Made by a program: the position numbers and the translations under genes | Assembly: GCA_963720735.1 (NCBI GenBank) | Contig: CAVRGL010000001.1 | Location: forward strand, 496,001 to 560,000 | Reading direction: 5' to 3' | DNA: 64,000 nt | DNA from: JBBRHQ01 sp963720735 | GTDB taxonomy: Bacteria > Actinomycetota > Thermoleophilia > Solirubrobacterales > 70-9 | Notes under the pieces: generated by a model | Database searches by the model: none | What the model was told of the DNA's origin: nothing | What the model saw: only the letters and a program-made list of their open reading frames with translations | Part shown: positions 23,281-31,431 of the stretch, one piece after another | How positions within the stretch are numbered: the stretch's first letter is position 1 | Layout of the letters: every line of letters starts with the position of its first letter

Positions 23281-24696
23281 TCAGCGGGAGAACAGGCGCA
23301 GGAACACCCCGAAATAGGTCAGCAGGCGACCGGTGACAAGGAACTTCTCGGCCACCCGCTCGCGTCCGGCCAGGCCGAGGCGCTGGGCGCGTGCCCGATC
23401 GTCGAGCAGCGACGAGATCGCGGCGCCGAAGCCCGGCAGGTCGCGCGGCTCGAGCATCAGGCCGCTCTCGCCGTCGACGATCTGGTCCTGGATGCCCCCG
23501 ACCCTGCTCGCGACCACCGGGGTGCCCTTCCACATCGCCTCCGAGACGGTCAGGCCGAAGCCCTCGGCGATGCTCTTCTGCACCACCACCTGCGAGCGGC
23601 GCTGCACGGCGTTGATGATCGCCGCGTTCTCCTCGATGTCGTCGAGCGGCAGCATCGCCAGGTGGACGCGGGCTCGCGCCTCCTGATCGAGCGCGGCGCG
23701 CCGGGCGATCACCTGCTCGAGCACCTCGGCACCCTCGGGATCGTCGGCGACCGCCTTGACGTCGGGGCCGGCCAGCAGCAGGTGCGCGTCGGGGTCGAGC
23801 ACGTGCTCGGCGAAGCAGTCGATCAGCCCGATCGGGTCCTTGAGCATGTCCCAGCGGGACACCTGCGAGACCAGCGGCGCGGCGGCCGGCACCGGGGCCT
23901 CCTGGACCATCTCGCCGGGGCGGTCGACCCGTCCCGGGGTGTCGTCGCTGCGCTTGAACACCGAGGGTCCGGCAGGGCCGTCGGGGGCGACGCCGGCGAC
24001 GTGGAGGATCGCCTCCACCGCTTCCGGGGCGAGCTCCTGGTTCTTCGGCGAGAACGGGTCGATCGAGGGCGGGACGATCGTCACCCTGTCCCGGTCGAGG
24101 TCGTCCCAGACGTACTGCTCGCGCGAGAAGATGCAGGCGTGGGCCTCGCTCACGTAGGGATGCAGGAACCGCCAGGTGCGACGGACGGTCTCGTTCGGCT
24201 CGTCGACGCCGACGTGGCAGCGCCAGAGCACCTGGGCGCCGGCCTCGCGCATCGGCCCGATCAGCCCCAGCGTCTGGGGATCGTGAAGGAAGGCGATGTC
24301 GCCGGGCCGCACCACCCGCTCAAGCGCGGCCACCGTCTCCTCCAGGCCCCGCTCGTAGTCCCGGCGCTCGCCCGGGCCCAGCCCGCCCCCGTCACCCGGG
24401 GAGCCGTGCAGGTTGTTGTGGATCCGCTTGGTGACCGCGAAGAAGTCCGAGCCTCCGCCGGCGAGGACCCAGCGCACGTCGATCCCGACCGCTCTCACGT
24501 AGGCGAGATGCGAGCGCAGCATCTCGGCGACGCCGCCCCCGCGTGCGGTCGAGTTGACCTGCCAGATCACCTTTCCCGCGAAGAACTCCCGCGCCTGCGC
24601 CGCTCCCGCCTCGACCTCCGCGTAATCGGCACCGAGCAGGTCGCGGAAGCGCTCGACCGGCTCCGGGGCGACTTCGACCTGCACGAGTCCCGCCAT
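23281..24696 (-). CDS. GT4-family glycosyltransferase, trehalose synthase-like (TreT type)
   Basis: The 471-residue protein has a Rossmann-like N-terminal half with VIWQVNSTARGGGVAEMLRSHL and RIHNNLHG, and the GT-B C-terminal half with LVSQVSRWDMLKDPIGLIDCF, LLAGPDV and the nucleotide-sugar motif VQKSIAEGFGLTVSEAMWKGTPVVASRVGGI. This combination fits the trehalose glycosyltransferring synthase or trehalose phosphorylase group, which makes trehalose from a sugar nucleotide and glucose. Substrate preference cannot be settled from sequence. An acidic, Pro-rich insertion (about residues 235-275) separates the two halves. It is divergent from the flavoprotein gene at 24757. Confidence 0.85.
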   Translation of the reverse strand: MAGLVQVEVAPEPVERFRDLLGADYAEVEAGAAQAREFFAGKVIWQVNSTARGGGVAEMLRSHLAYVRAVGIDVRWVLAGGGSDFFAVTKRIHNNLHGSPGDGGGLGPGERRDYERGLEETVAALERVVRPGDIAFLHDPQTLGLIGPMREAGAQVLWRCHVGVDEPNETVRRTWRFLHPYVSEAHACIFSREQYVWDDLDRDRVTIVPPSIDPFSPKNQELAPEAVEAILHVAGVAPDGPAGPSVFKRSDDTPGRVDRPGEMVQEAPVPAAAPLVSQVSRWDMLKDPIGLIDCFAEHVLDPDAHLLLAGPDVKAVADDPEGAEVLEQVIARRAALDQEARARVHLAMLPLDDIEENAAIINAVQRRSQVVVQKSIAEGFGLTVSEAMWKGTPVVASRVGGIQDQIVDGESGLMLEPRDLPGFGAAISSLLDDRARAQRLGLAGRERVAEKFLVTGRLLTYFGVFLRLFSR

Positions 24697-24756
24697 CTCT
24701 CCACCCTAACTCCCGGCTGGCATCCGCTGCGCCGGATGGAGGATGATGCGGAAGAG

Positions 24757-25998
24757 ATGAACCAGGGCGAGCGCAACACCGACCCGGCAAGGGTGCTGAT
24801 CGCCGGGGGCGGGATTGCCGGCCTCGAGGCGCTGATCGCGCTGCGCCACCTGGCGGGGGAGCGGGCCGAGCTGACCCTGGTGGCGCCGCGGCCGGACTTC
24901 GTCTACAGGCCGCTCGTGGTCGAGGAGCCCTTCACGTCGCAGACCGCCGAGCATCGTGAGCTGGCGCCGATCGCCGCCGACTTCGACGCCCGCTTCATCC
25001 AGCACGGGATCGAGCGGATCGACCCCGGAGCTCATTTCGCCGAGCTCGATGACGGCTCCCGGATCGACTACGACTTCGCCGTGATCTGCGTCGGTGGAGC
25101 CTTCCGCCCCGCCTTCGAGAACGCGATCACCCTTGACGTGTCCGGCGACCGGGCGGCGCTCACCGACCTGCTCACCGACCTCGACCCGGGTGAGCCGGCG
25201 AAGATCGCCTTCGTCGTGCCGCCGAGCGGCGCCTGGCCGCTGCCGATCTACGAGCTCGCCCTGATGACCCAGCGCCTGGCCCGGGAAGCGGGCCTGCTGA
25301 AGCTCGAGCTGGTCCTGATCACGCCCGAGGAGGCCCCGCTGATCGTCTTCGGCACGGCCGCGTCGGAGGCCCTCTCGCAGATGCTCTCCGCGCGCAAGAT
25401 CGAGGTGAGGACATCGACCCGCGCCACCGAGGACGATCGCGGGGTGCTCAGTCTCCATCCCCGGGGCGAGCGGCTCGAGGTCGCCCAGGTCGTCTCGCTC
25501 CCGCTGCTCGAAGGCCCCGCGGTGGCGGGCCTGCCCGCCGACGAGATGGGGTTCATCCCGATCGACGACCACGCCAGGGTGAAGGGGGTCGCCGACCACT
25601 ACGCCGCGGGCGACGGCACCAATTTCCCGATCAAGCAGGGCGGGCTCGGCACGCAGCAGGCAGACGCGGCCGCCGAGCACATCGCGGCCCGCCTCGGTGC
25701 CGATCTCGAGCCACAGCCCTTCCACCCCGTGCTGAAGGGGATGCTGCTGACCGGCGGCGAGTCGCTCAGCCTCAGCCACTCCCTGACCGGCGGAGCGGGC
25801 GAGGGGGCGGTTTCCAGCGACTACCTCTGGTGGCCGCCGCAAAAGGTGAGCGGCCGCTTCCTGGCCCCGTATCTGGCCGGCGGGGTGCTAAGGGAGGAGC
25901 TCGAGCCCCCGATCGTGCCGCTCGAGGTCGAGGTGGCGCTGCCGCAGGAGTGGCATGCGGAGCCGATGGCGCCCGGAGCGCTCGAACCGCCGGAATAG
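24757..25998 (+). CDS. FAD-dependent oxidoreductase, NDH-2/sulfide:quinone reductase-like
   Basis: The 413-residue product has the FAD motif VLIAGGGIAGLEALIALRHLAG, the YDFAVICVGG segment and a C-terminal VADHYAAGDGTNFPIKQGGLGTQQAD flavin contact seen in NDH-2 and sulfide:quinone reductase relatives. The redox-active Cys pair of true sulfide:quinone reductases is absent; I see no cysteine near the expected positions, so sulfide oxidation is unlikely. A plausible role is electron transfer from NAD(P)H or another donor to quinone at the membrane. The ATG at 24757 is preferred, with an in-frame ATG at 24736 as alternative. The next gene overlaps its end. Confidence 0.78.
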   Translation: MNQGERNTDPARVLIAGGGIAGLEALIALRHLAGERAELTLVAPRPDFVYRPLVVEEPFTSQTAEHRELAPIAADFDARFIQHGIERIDPGAHFAELDDGSRIDYDFAVICVGGAFRPAFENAITLDVSGDRAALTDLLTDLDPGEPAKIAFVVPPSGAWPLPIYELALMTQRLAREAGLLKLELVLITPEEAPLIVFGTAASEALSQMLSARKIEVRTSTRATEDDRGVLSLHPRGERLEVAQVVSLPLLEGPAVAGLPADEMGFIPIDDHARVKGVADHYAAGDGTNFPIKQGGLGTQQADAAAEHIAARLGADLEPQPFHPVLKGMLLTGGESLSLSHSLTGGAGEGAVSSDYLWWPPQKVSGRFLAPYLAGGVLREELEPPIVPLEVEVALPQEWHAEPMAPGALEPPE

Positions 25999-26656
25999 CC
26001 CGCCCCGGCGCCGGCCTGGTCCCCGCAGCGCCTTCGTGCTCGCGGCGGCGGCGATCTGGCTCGCCGGCTGTGGTGGGGATGGAGGCAGCGGCGGAGGGCC
26101 GGGCACCGAGGCCGGAGGCGGCGGGGGCCCGGCCAGCGGCCTTTCGTCGGGGGCCGGCACGGCGCCTTCCGGCACCCAGCCCGCGGGTGGCCCCCAGGAC
26201 CTGGGCGCGACCACATCCGCCTCGGGGGCCGAGCGGAGGGCGATCGTCCGGGAGGTGCACCGCTACGTCGGCGCGATCGACACGGGCGACGGAGCCGCGG
26301 TGTGCGCCCTGCTCGCCCCGGGAGCGCTGCGTGGGGTGAAGCTGCCGGTCCGCCGCCCCTCCTGCGAGGCGTCGCTGCGCGCCTCGATCGGGCACCCCGG
26401 CCCCGCCGGCTCCCCCCGGTGGCTGCGGACGAGGCTAGTCGACGCCGACTCGGTGGTGACGATCGAGGGCGGCCTCGGCCGCTTCACCGGCACCGTCGTG
26501 CACGGCTTCGCGGGTTCGCGCGAGCCCTCGATCGAGGACGACGTCATCTACCTGCGCAGGAGCGGCGCCCGCTGGCTGATCGCCAAGCCGAGCGCGACCT
26601 TCTACCGGGCGATCGGCTACCCGGATGTGCCGATCGCCGCGCTGAGAGCACCCTGA
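25955..26656 (+). CDS. Putative lipoprotein, NTF2-like C-terminal domain possible
   Basis: The 233-residue product has a basic, Arg-rich leader, a hydrophobic core and a lipobox (WLAGC), followed by a Gly-rich linker. The C-terminal 130 residues (AIVREVHRYVGAIDTGDGAAVCALLAPGAL) look like a small alpha-beta domain of the type found in actinobacterial lipoproteins with a SnoaL/NTF2-like fold; this is a guess from pattern. The gene begins 44 bases inside the preceding flavoprotein gene, which suggests coupled expression. A short Arg-rich leader is long for a lipoprotein, so the true start may be slightly downstream. Confidence 0.65.
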   Translation: MRSRWRPERSNRRNSPPRRRPGPRSAFVLAAAAIWLAGCGGDGGSGGGPGTEAGGGGGPASGLSSGAGTAPSGTQPAGGPQDLGATTSASGAERRAIVREVHRYVGAIDTGDGAAVCALLAPGALRGVKLPVRRPSCEASLRASIGHPGPAGSPRWLRTRLVDADSVVTIEGGLGRFTGTVVHGFAGSREPSIEDDVIYLRRSGARWLIAKPSATFYRAIGYPDVPIAALRAP

Positions 26657-28183
26657 TCAGCGACCGGTGCGGATGATCCGCGCCCGCACCCCCGCGGGAC
26701 CGTTTCGGAGCAGCGTCGCGTAGACGCGATCGGGAGCGATCGCGGTGCCGACAAGGCTCCAGTTGGTGCGGCGCAGAACGGGTGGGTGGATGCGGGTCGG
26801 GAGGCGGTGATGGCCCGAGTCGTGATCGCGGTCACGGTAGGAGATCGCCGGCAGCGCGAGGACGACCCTGCCCGTTCCGCGCCCGTGGCGACTCCTCACC
26901 CGTAGCTGCTGTCGCTCGTTCGTGCTCCGCACGTAGGCGAAGGCACCGGCCCAGACCGAGGGCTCGGAGACCAGCCATCGCCTCGAGCGGACCAGGGTCC
27001 GCCTGCGGCCCGTGCCGAGCAGGCGCTCGAGCACCGCGCTGCGGCGCCGGCTGGAGCTGGAATAGAGGAGGACGCGCCGGTAGATCGCCGGACGGCTGAG
27101 GCCGCCGCCCCCGCGCGAGGCGGCGACGACGCGGGCCGCGCCGAAGCCCAGCCCGCGCACCCCGGCCGAGGTGCCGTCGCCGATGCCCAGGTGGAAGATC
27201 CGTCGCACCTTGATCAGGTCGCGGCCGGCCCGGCGGGTTCGGTAGGCGACCCAGCCGGCGGAGATCGCGATGCCGTCGACCCGGCGAGCGGGCAGGACGG
27301 CCCGCCTGGCGAGCCCGCGACGGGCGAGGAGGACGATCTTCCCGGGCCTCCGCACGGCGATGTACGGGCCGCCGATCGCCGGAAGGCGGCCGGGGAGCCT
27401 GACACTTCGCCCTGCCCTGCGCAGGATCCCGGGCCCGGCGGCGCTCTGGTAGGCAAACTCCGCCCTCGCTGTCGTGGGCTCGCCCGAGCCGGAGGCCACC
27501 CGCACCGCCGCGCCGGCCGGCAGGGCTGTCATGGCCGCCACGGCGACCGCGGTCAGGGCCACCGCGTCTCCGAGGCGAAAGCCGCGGTAGATCGCCGGCC
27601 GCTGGGTCATCAGCTCTGTCACCCTGATCCCGGCCGGCCGGTCGCAGAGCGGGGCGATCGCCACCACGGGCAGGGCGCGGCCGGCGCCGAAGGCGAGCCC
27701 GATCACCGCCCCCAGCGAAGGCTCTCCCAGAGCGAGGCTGATCCCCGCCAGAGCCCAGACGCCGAAGCTGAGGACGAAGGTGGTGAACGCGAGCCCGAGC
27801 AGGATCCCGTAGAGGAAGGCCGCCAGGGGCAGCGGCATCACCCGGCGCCAGTGCTCGGGCACCTGGCGCCTGATCTGGGGCACGATGCGGGTGCCGCGAG
27901 CCTCAGCGGCGGCAGCCAGCAGGGCGATCACAGCGGCGGCTCCGTAGGCGAACCGTCCCGCGGCCCCGTGCAGGAGCGAGCCGGCCACGGCGAGCGCGCC
28001 GAAGGTGGCCAGACCGCCGAGCAGCGCGCCGGGGACGAAGCTCGCCAGCGCCGCGACGGTGGTGCGGCGCCCGCCGGTGTGGCCGGTAGGCCCGATCGTC
28101 TCGACCATCGAGAGACCGCAGGGAGACCAGGCGCCGGTGGCGCCGATCGCGAAGGCGGCTATCGCAAGGGCGGCGGTCAGCAT
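26657..28183 (-). CDS. MauF/CcdA-like membrane domain fused to a putative beta-propeller
   Basis: The 508-residue protein has an N-terminal half (about residues 1-235) with six or more helices and an opening WSPCGLSMVETIGPTGHTGG, which resembles the SPC motif of CcdA/DsbD-type thiol transporters, including MauF. The C-terminal half is Arg-rich and beta-predicted with repeated patterns such as GGPYIAVRRPGKIVLLARR and VDGIAISAGWVAYRTR, suggestive of a degenerate propeller. The gene overlaps the MauA-like gene by seven bases. In classical mau clusters MauF is the CcdA-like factor and MauB is a propeller, so this could be a fused equivalent. That assignment is inference; direct homology needs a profile search. 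Confidence 0.6.
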   Translation of the reverse strand: MLTAALAIAAFAIGATGAWSPCGLSMVETIGPTGHTGGRRTTVAALASFVPGALLGGLATFGALAVAGSLLHGAAGRFAYGAAAVIALLAAAAEARGTRIVPQIRRQVPEHWRRVMPLPLAAFLYGILLGLAFTTFVLSFGVWALAGISLALGEPSLGAVIGLAFGAGRALPVVAIAPLCDRPAGIRVTELMTQRPAIYRGFRLGDAVALTAVAVAAMTALPAGAAVRVASGSGEPTTARAEFAYQSAAGPGILRRAGRSVRLPGRLPAIGGPYIAVRRPGKIVLLARRGLARRAVLPARRVDGIAISAGWVAYRTRRAGRDLIKVRRIFHLGIGDGTSAGVRGLGFGAARVVAASRGGGGLSRPAIYRRVLLYSSSSRRRSAVLERLLGTGRRRTLVRSRRWLVSEPSVWAGAFAYVRSTNERQQLRVRSRHGRGTGRVVLALPAISYRDRDHDSGHHRLPTRIHPPVLRRTNWSLVGTAIAPDRVYATLLRNGPAGVRARIIRTGR

Positions 28184-28768
28184 GGAACGTTGGTCTGGTG
28201 GTACATGACACAGAACACCTTGCGCCCGGAGTAGCAGTAGCCGGTGAGCGCAGCGTCACCGTTGATCCTCGAGCTGGAATAGGCGCAGCAGTCCATCAGC
28301 TTGCGCACCTGGCCGCCGCAGCAGCGATACCAGGATCCGTCGTGCTGGGCGGAGAAGCCGAAGCGGCGCCCCGCCTCCTCGCAGACCGGCGTCCGGGGGG
28401 CGGGCTCGAGGGGGTGACCAGAGAGGTCGCGGAGCAGGTTGCCTTCCTCGTCCAGCGGCAGGCCGCGGCGATCCACGGGGCGTCCCAGGTTGTCCACCGG
28501 GACGCCGTCGCGGGCGCGCAGCGGGCGACCGTGGGAATCGACCCGCGGCAGCCCGGTCGGGTGAGGACAGGAGCCGGTCGTGTAGGTGTGGCCACAGAAG
28601 TGGTAGGCGTCAGAGCGCTCAGGCTCGAGCGCCGCGCCCACCGCCAGGCCACCCCCCAGCGCCAGCAGCCCTTTGCCGACCCGCGAGAGGAAGCCACGGC
28701 GCGAGCTTCCCCGCGCCAGGCGCTCGGTCAGCCCCTCCCCCCTCCCGGCCGCCCGGGGCGCTGCTCAT
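28177..28768 (-). CDS. Methylamine dehydrogenase light chain (MauA)-like protein, Tat-exported, frame interrupted
   Basis: The C-terminal region carries the cysteine-rich pattern of MauA-type proteins (YHFCGHTYTTGSCPHPTG, then DGSWYRCCGG, MDCCAYSSSRINGDAALTGY and YSGRKVFCVMYHQ), with ten cysteines. Upstream in frame is a twin-arginine leader, SSRRGFLSRVGKGLLALGGG, as MauA proteins have, but no ordinary start codon precedes it: the frame has only CTG at 28731. The ATG at 28768 overlaps the upstream stop as ATGA and comes into frame if one base is removed from the C/G-rich run at 28732-28742, giving 196 residues. Only one Trp is present, so a Trp-Trp quinone as in true MauA cannot form. A 50-residue insert repeats VDxxGRPL-like units. 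Confidence 0.7.
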
Positions 28769-29664
28769 CCATGTGCCTGCGGTATCGGCTCCTCGGCGGC
28801 GCGCCGGCGCTCGGCGGTGGCGAGGATGCTCTCGAGCTGGGCGAGGTTGTTGAAGCTCCCCTTGGCGAGGGTGACGCCGTCGAGATCGAGGGCCGCGGCG
28901 TAGGGACTGCCCGGAACCTCCAACCGCCGCCAGACGTCGGCGTCGCCGGCCTCGTCGAAGACCAGCACCGAGAGCACGGGGTCCGATGCGAGCCCCTCGA
29001 TCACCGGCTCCAGGCCGCGGCAGACGTGGCATCCCTCGGAGAGGAAGACAGCCAGCAGCAGGCCGTCGGGCGGAACCGGGGCGAAGCGCTCCGCCAGGCC
29101 GGAGTTCTCGCCGAGAACGGGGCCCTCGCCCGGGATCTCGAGCGCCGCAGCGGGGCCCATGCGCAGACGCAGCATTCCCACCTCGCGCGCCAGTGCGAGG
29201 ACCGCGACCGCGAGGCCGGCGCAGGCGAGCAGCGCGGCAGCAAGCCCCAGCCCCAGCCACTGGTCGGTGCTCAGCGATCCCTGGGGGAGCAGCGGCAGAG
29301 CCGCGTAGGCGGCGGCCATCGCGAAGTTGCGCAGCACTCCGATGCCGCCGACCCGGGAGCGGGAGCCGAAGCATGCACAGGGCGCCCCGGCCCGGCCGCG
29401 GATCAGGGCCCCGAGCAGCAGCAGCCCGAACATCGCCATCAGGGCTGCGGCGAGGTACGCGGCGGCCTCGGAGCCGGCGGCGACGCCGACGCCGAGGGCC
29501 AGCTCGGCAGCGATCAGCGACCCCCACGCAGCCCAGCGGCTCCGGGAGTCGACGAAGCCGAAGGTGGCCAGCGCAGCGACGCTGGAGCGCGGGCTGGCGA
29601 GCTTCAGCAGTGCCGCCCCCACCAGCACCGCTCCCATGCCCAGGCGGATCGCCGTCGCCACCAT
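28765..29664 (-). CDS. MauE-MauD-like fusion: DoxX-type membrane domain with thioredoxin-like domain
   Basis: The 299-residue protein has four helices in its first 160 residues with APCACFG (Cys96, Cys98), as in the MauE family of redox-associated membrane proteins. It then has a thioredoxin-like domain with FLSEGCHVCRGLEP (Cys212-x-x-Cys215), followed by VFDEAGDADVWRRLEVPGSPYAAALD, which matches MauD-like disulfide factors. In mau clusters MauE and MauD are separate proteins that form the many disulfides of MauA. Here one gene supplies both, directly upstream of a cysteine-rich MauA-like gene, whose ATG overlaps its stop. The role in disulfide maturation of that protein is a strong inference. 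Confidence 0.85.
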   Translation of the reverse strand: MVATAIRLGMGAVLVGAALLKLASPRSSVAALATFGFVDSRSRWAAWGSLIAAELALGVGVAAGSEAAAYLAAALMAMFGLLLLGALIRGRAGAPCACFGSRSRVGGIGVLRNFAMAAAYAALPLLPQGSLSTDQWLGLGLAAALLACAGLAVAVLALAREVGMLRLRMGPAAALEIPGEGPVLGENSGLAERFAPVPPDGLLLAVFLSEGCHVCRGLEPVIEGLASDPVLSVLVFDEAGDADVWRRLEVPGSPYAAALDLDGVTLAKGSFNNLAQLESILATAERRRAAEEPIPQAHG

Positions 29665-29750
29665 CAGCCCGTATTCAATCGCCTGCGGGGGTCGGCGGCA
29701 AACGGTTAATGTCCTTTTGCTGATCGGATTTAACGGCTAAGGAGGGTGAG

Positions 29751-30242
29751 ATGAGCGCGACCGACGATCTGCTGGCCAACAACCAGCGCTACGCCGAGGG
29801 CTTCGACAAGGGCGATCTGCCGTTGCCCCCCGGCCGCAGGGTCGCGATCGTCGCCTGCATGGACGCCCGCCTCGACCCGGCCAGGGCCCTCGGCCTGGAG
29901 GAGGGCGACGCCCACGTGATCCGCAACGCCGGTGGGGTGGTCACCGACGAGGAGATCCGCTCGCTGGCGATCTCCCAGAACCTGCTCGGCACCGAGGAGA
30001 TCGTCCTCATCCACCACACCGACTGCGGGATGCTCACCTTCAGCGACGAGGAGCTCGCCGATCGCCTCGAGCAGGAGACCGGCAGCCGGCCCTCCTGGGG
30101 TGCCCATGCCTTCGCCGATCTCGAGGCGGACGTGCGCGCCTCGATCGAGCGGATCCGCGAGAGTCCCTTCATCCCCCGCAAGGAGAGCGTCAGGGGGTTC
30201 GTCTACGAGGTCGAGAGCGGCCGGCTGCGAGAGGTCGCCTGA
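29751..30242 (+). CDS. Beta-class carbonic anhydrase
   Basis: The 163-residue protein has the zinc ligands of the small actinobacterial beta-carbonic anhydrases: Cys36 in ACMDAR, His89 and Cys92 in IHHTDCGML, with the Asp38-Arg40 dyad. It interconverts CO2 and bicarbonate. A strong AAGGAGGGTGAG ribosome binding site precedes the ATG. The gene stands alone between divergent and convergent neighbours, so it has its own promoter, although no clear -10 is visible. Confidence 0.94.
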   Translation: MSATDDLLANNQRYAEGFDKGDLPLPPGRRVAIVACMDARLDPARALGLEEGDAHVIRNAGGVVTDEEIRSLAISQNLLGTEEIVLIHHTDCGMLTFSDEELADRLEQETGSRPSWGAHAFADLEADVRASIERIRESPFIPRKESVRGFVYEVESGRLREVA

Positions 30243-30299
30243 AACTTCATGCCGGGAACACTGAGCGCGACGCTCGAACGGCAGGACCCGCGGCGACGC

Positions 30300-31313
30300 T
30301 CAGCCGATCGCGACCATGCGCTCGATCGGCAGCCTCGCCCGCTCGGCGATCTCCGCCGGGACGCTGACCTCGAACTGCATCTCGCGCAGGGAATCGCGCA
30401 GCTTCGGCAGGGTGATCATCTTCATGTACTTGCAGAAGGCCATCCGGTTGGCCTCGATCAGGTTTGCCCCGGGCGCGACCTGGTGCAGCGGGTGGAGCAT
30501 CCCGTTCTCGGTGGCGACGATGAACTCACCGTCGGGGTGATCGCCGAGATAGTCGATCATCTGCCCGGTGGAGAGCATGTGGACGCCATCCTCCGAAACG
30601 TCTCCCGCGGCGACGTACTCCATGATCTGGGTGACGCAGCCACACTCGGGGTGGACGAGGAACTCGGCCCCCGGATGCGCCTCCCGCTGGGCGGTGATGT
30701 CCTCGGGGCGGATCCCGGCGTGCACGTGGCACTCTCCCGGCCAGACGTGCATGCGGTGGCCGGAGACGCGCTCGACGTAGGAACCGAGCCACATGTCGGG
30801 ACCGAAGAGGATCTCGGTTTCGGGGCCGTGCTCGCGGAGGATGTGCTCGACTACCTTGACGGCGTTCGAAGAGGTGCAGCAGTAGTCGGTCTCGGCCTTG
30901 ACCTCGGCCGAGGTGTTGACGTACATGACGACGACCGCGTCGGGGCTGTGCCGGGACTTCCAGTTGCGCAGCTCGCTCGCCGTGATCGAGTCCGAGAGCG
31001 AGCAGCCCGCCCCGAGGTCGGGGATCAGCACCGTCTTGCGAGGTGAGAGGATCGACGCCGTCTCGGCCATGAAGTGCACTCCGCAGAAGGCGATCACCGA
31101 CGCGGCGGCTGCGGCCGCCTGGCGGGAGAGCCCGAGCGAGTCGCCGACGAAGTGGGCGACGTCCTGGACCTCGGCGACCTGGTAGTTATGGGCGAGGATC
31201 ACGGCGTCACGCTCGGCCGCCAGGGCGCGGACCTCCTCGGAGAGCTCGCCGATCTCGCCTGGGGAGAGATCGAGCATCTGCACTGGCTCGTTGATGGTTG
31301 GTAGCTCTCTCAT
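30300..31313 (-). CDS. nadA: Quinolinate synthase NadA
   Basis: The 337-residue enzyme condenses iminoaspartate with dihydroxyacetone phosphate to quinolinate for NAD synthesis. Family features include VILAHNYQVAEVQDVAHFVGDSL, a first cluster Cys at position 77 (FCGVHFMAE), the HPECGC region and a third Cys in AFCKYMKM, giving the ligands of the [4Fe-4S] cluster. The ATG at 31313 follows AGGAGGG at the proper distance, so the TTG at 31328, which overlaps that site, is not the start. NadC is encoded 2 kb away on the same strand; nadB is not in the window. Confidence 0.95.
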   Translation of the reverse strand: MRELPTINEPVQMLDLSPGEIGELSEEVRALAAERDAVILAHNYQVAEVQDVAHFVGDSLGLSRQAAAAAASVIAFCGVHFMAETASILSPRKTVLIPDLGAGCSLSDSITASELRNWKSRHSPDAVVVMYVNTSAEVKAETDYCCTSSNAVKVVEHILREHGPETEILFGPDMWLGSYVERVSGHRMHVWPGECHVHAGIRPEDITAQREAHPGAEFLVHPECGCVTQIMEYVAAGDVSEDGVHMLSTGQMIDYLGDHPDGEFIVATENGMLHPLHQVAPGANLIEANRMAFCKYMKMITLPKLRDSLREMQFEVSVPAEIAERARLPIERMVAIG

Positions 31314-31431
31314 CGCGGCCCTCCTCAAAGGGTCCCTGATGGGTGCGGCTGGTTGATGTTCGCTGGCTCGGCAGCCGCGGAGGGCTCCTGCAACCAGTCG
31401 AATGAACTGTTCTCAAGTCTACCCTCTGGGC

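Noticed and set aside
23662..24756. Long N-terminal extension of the flavoprotein gene
   Set aside because: It is antisense to the trehalose-synthase-like gene and has GC-shadow composition; the FAD motif starts just after 24757.
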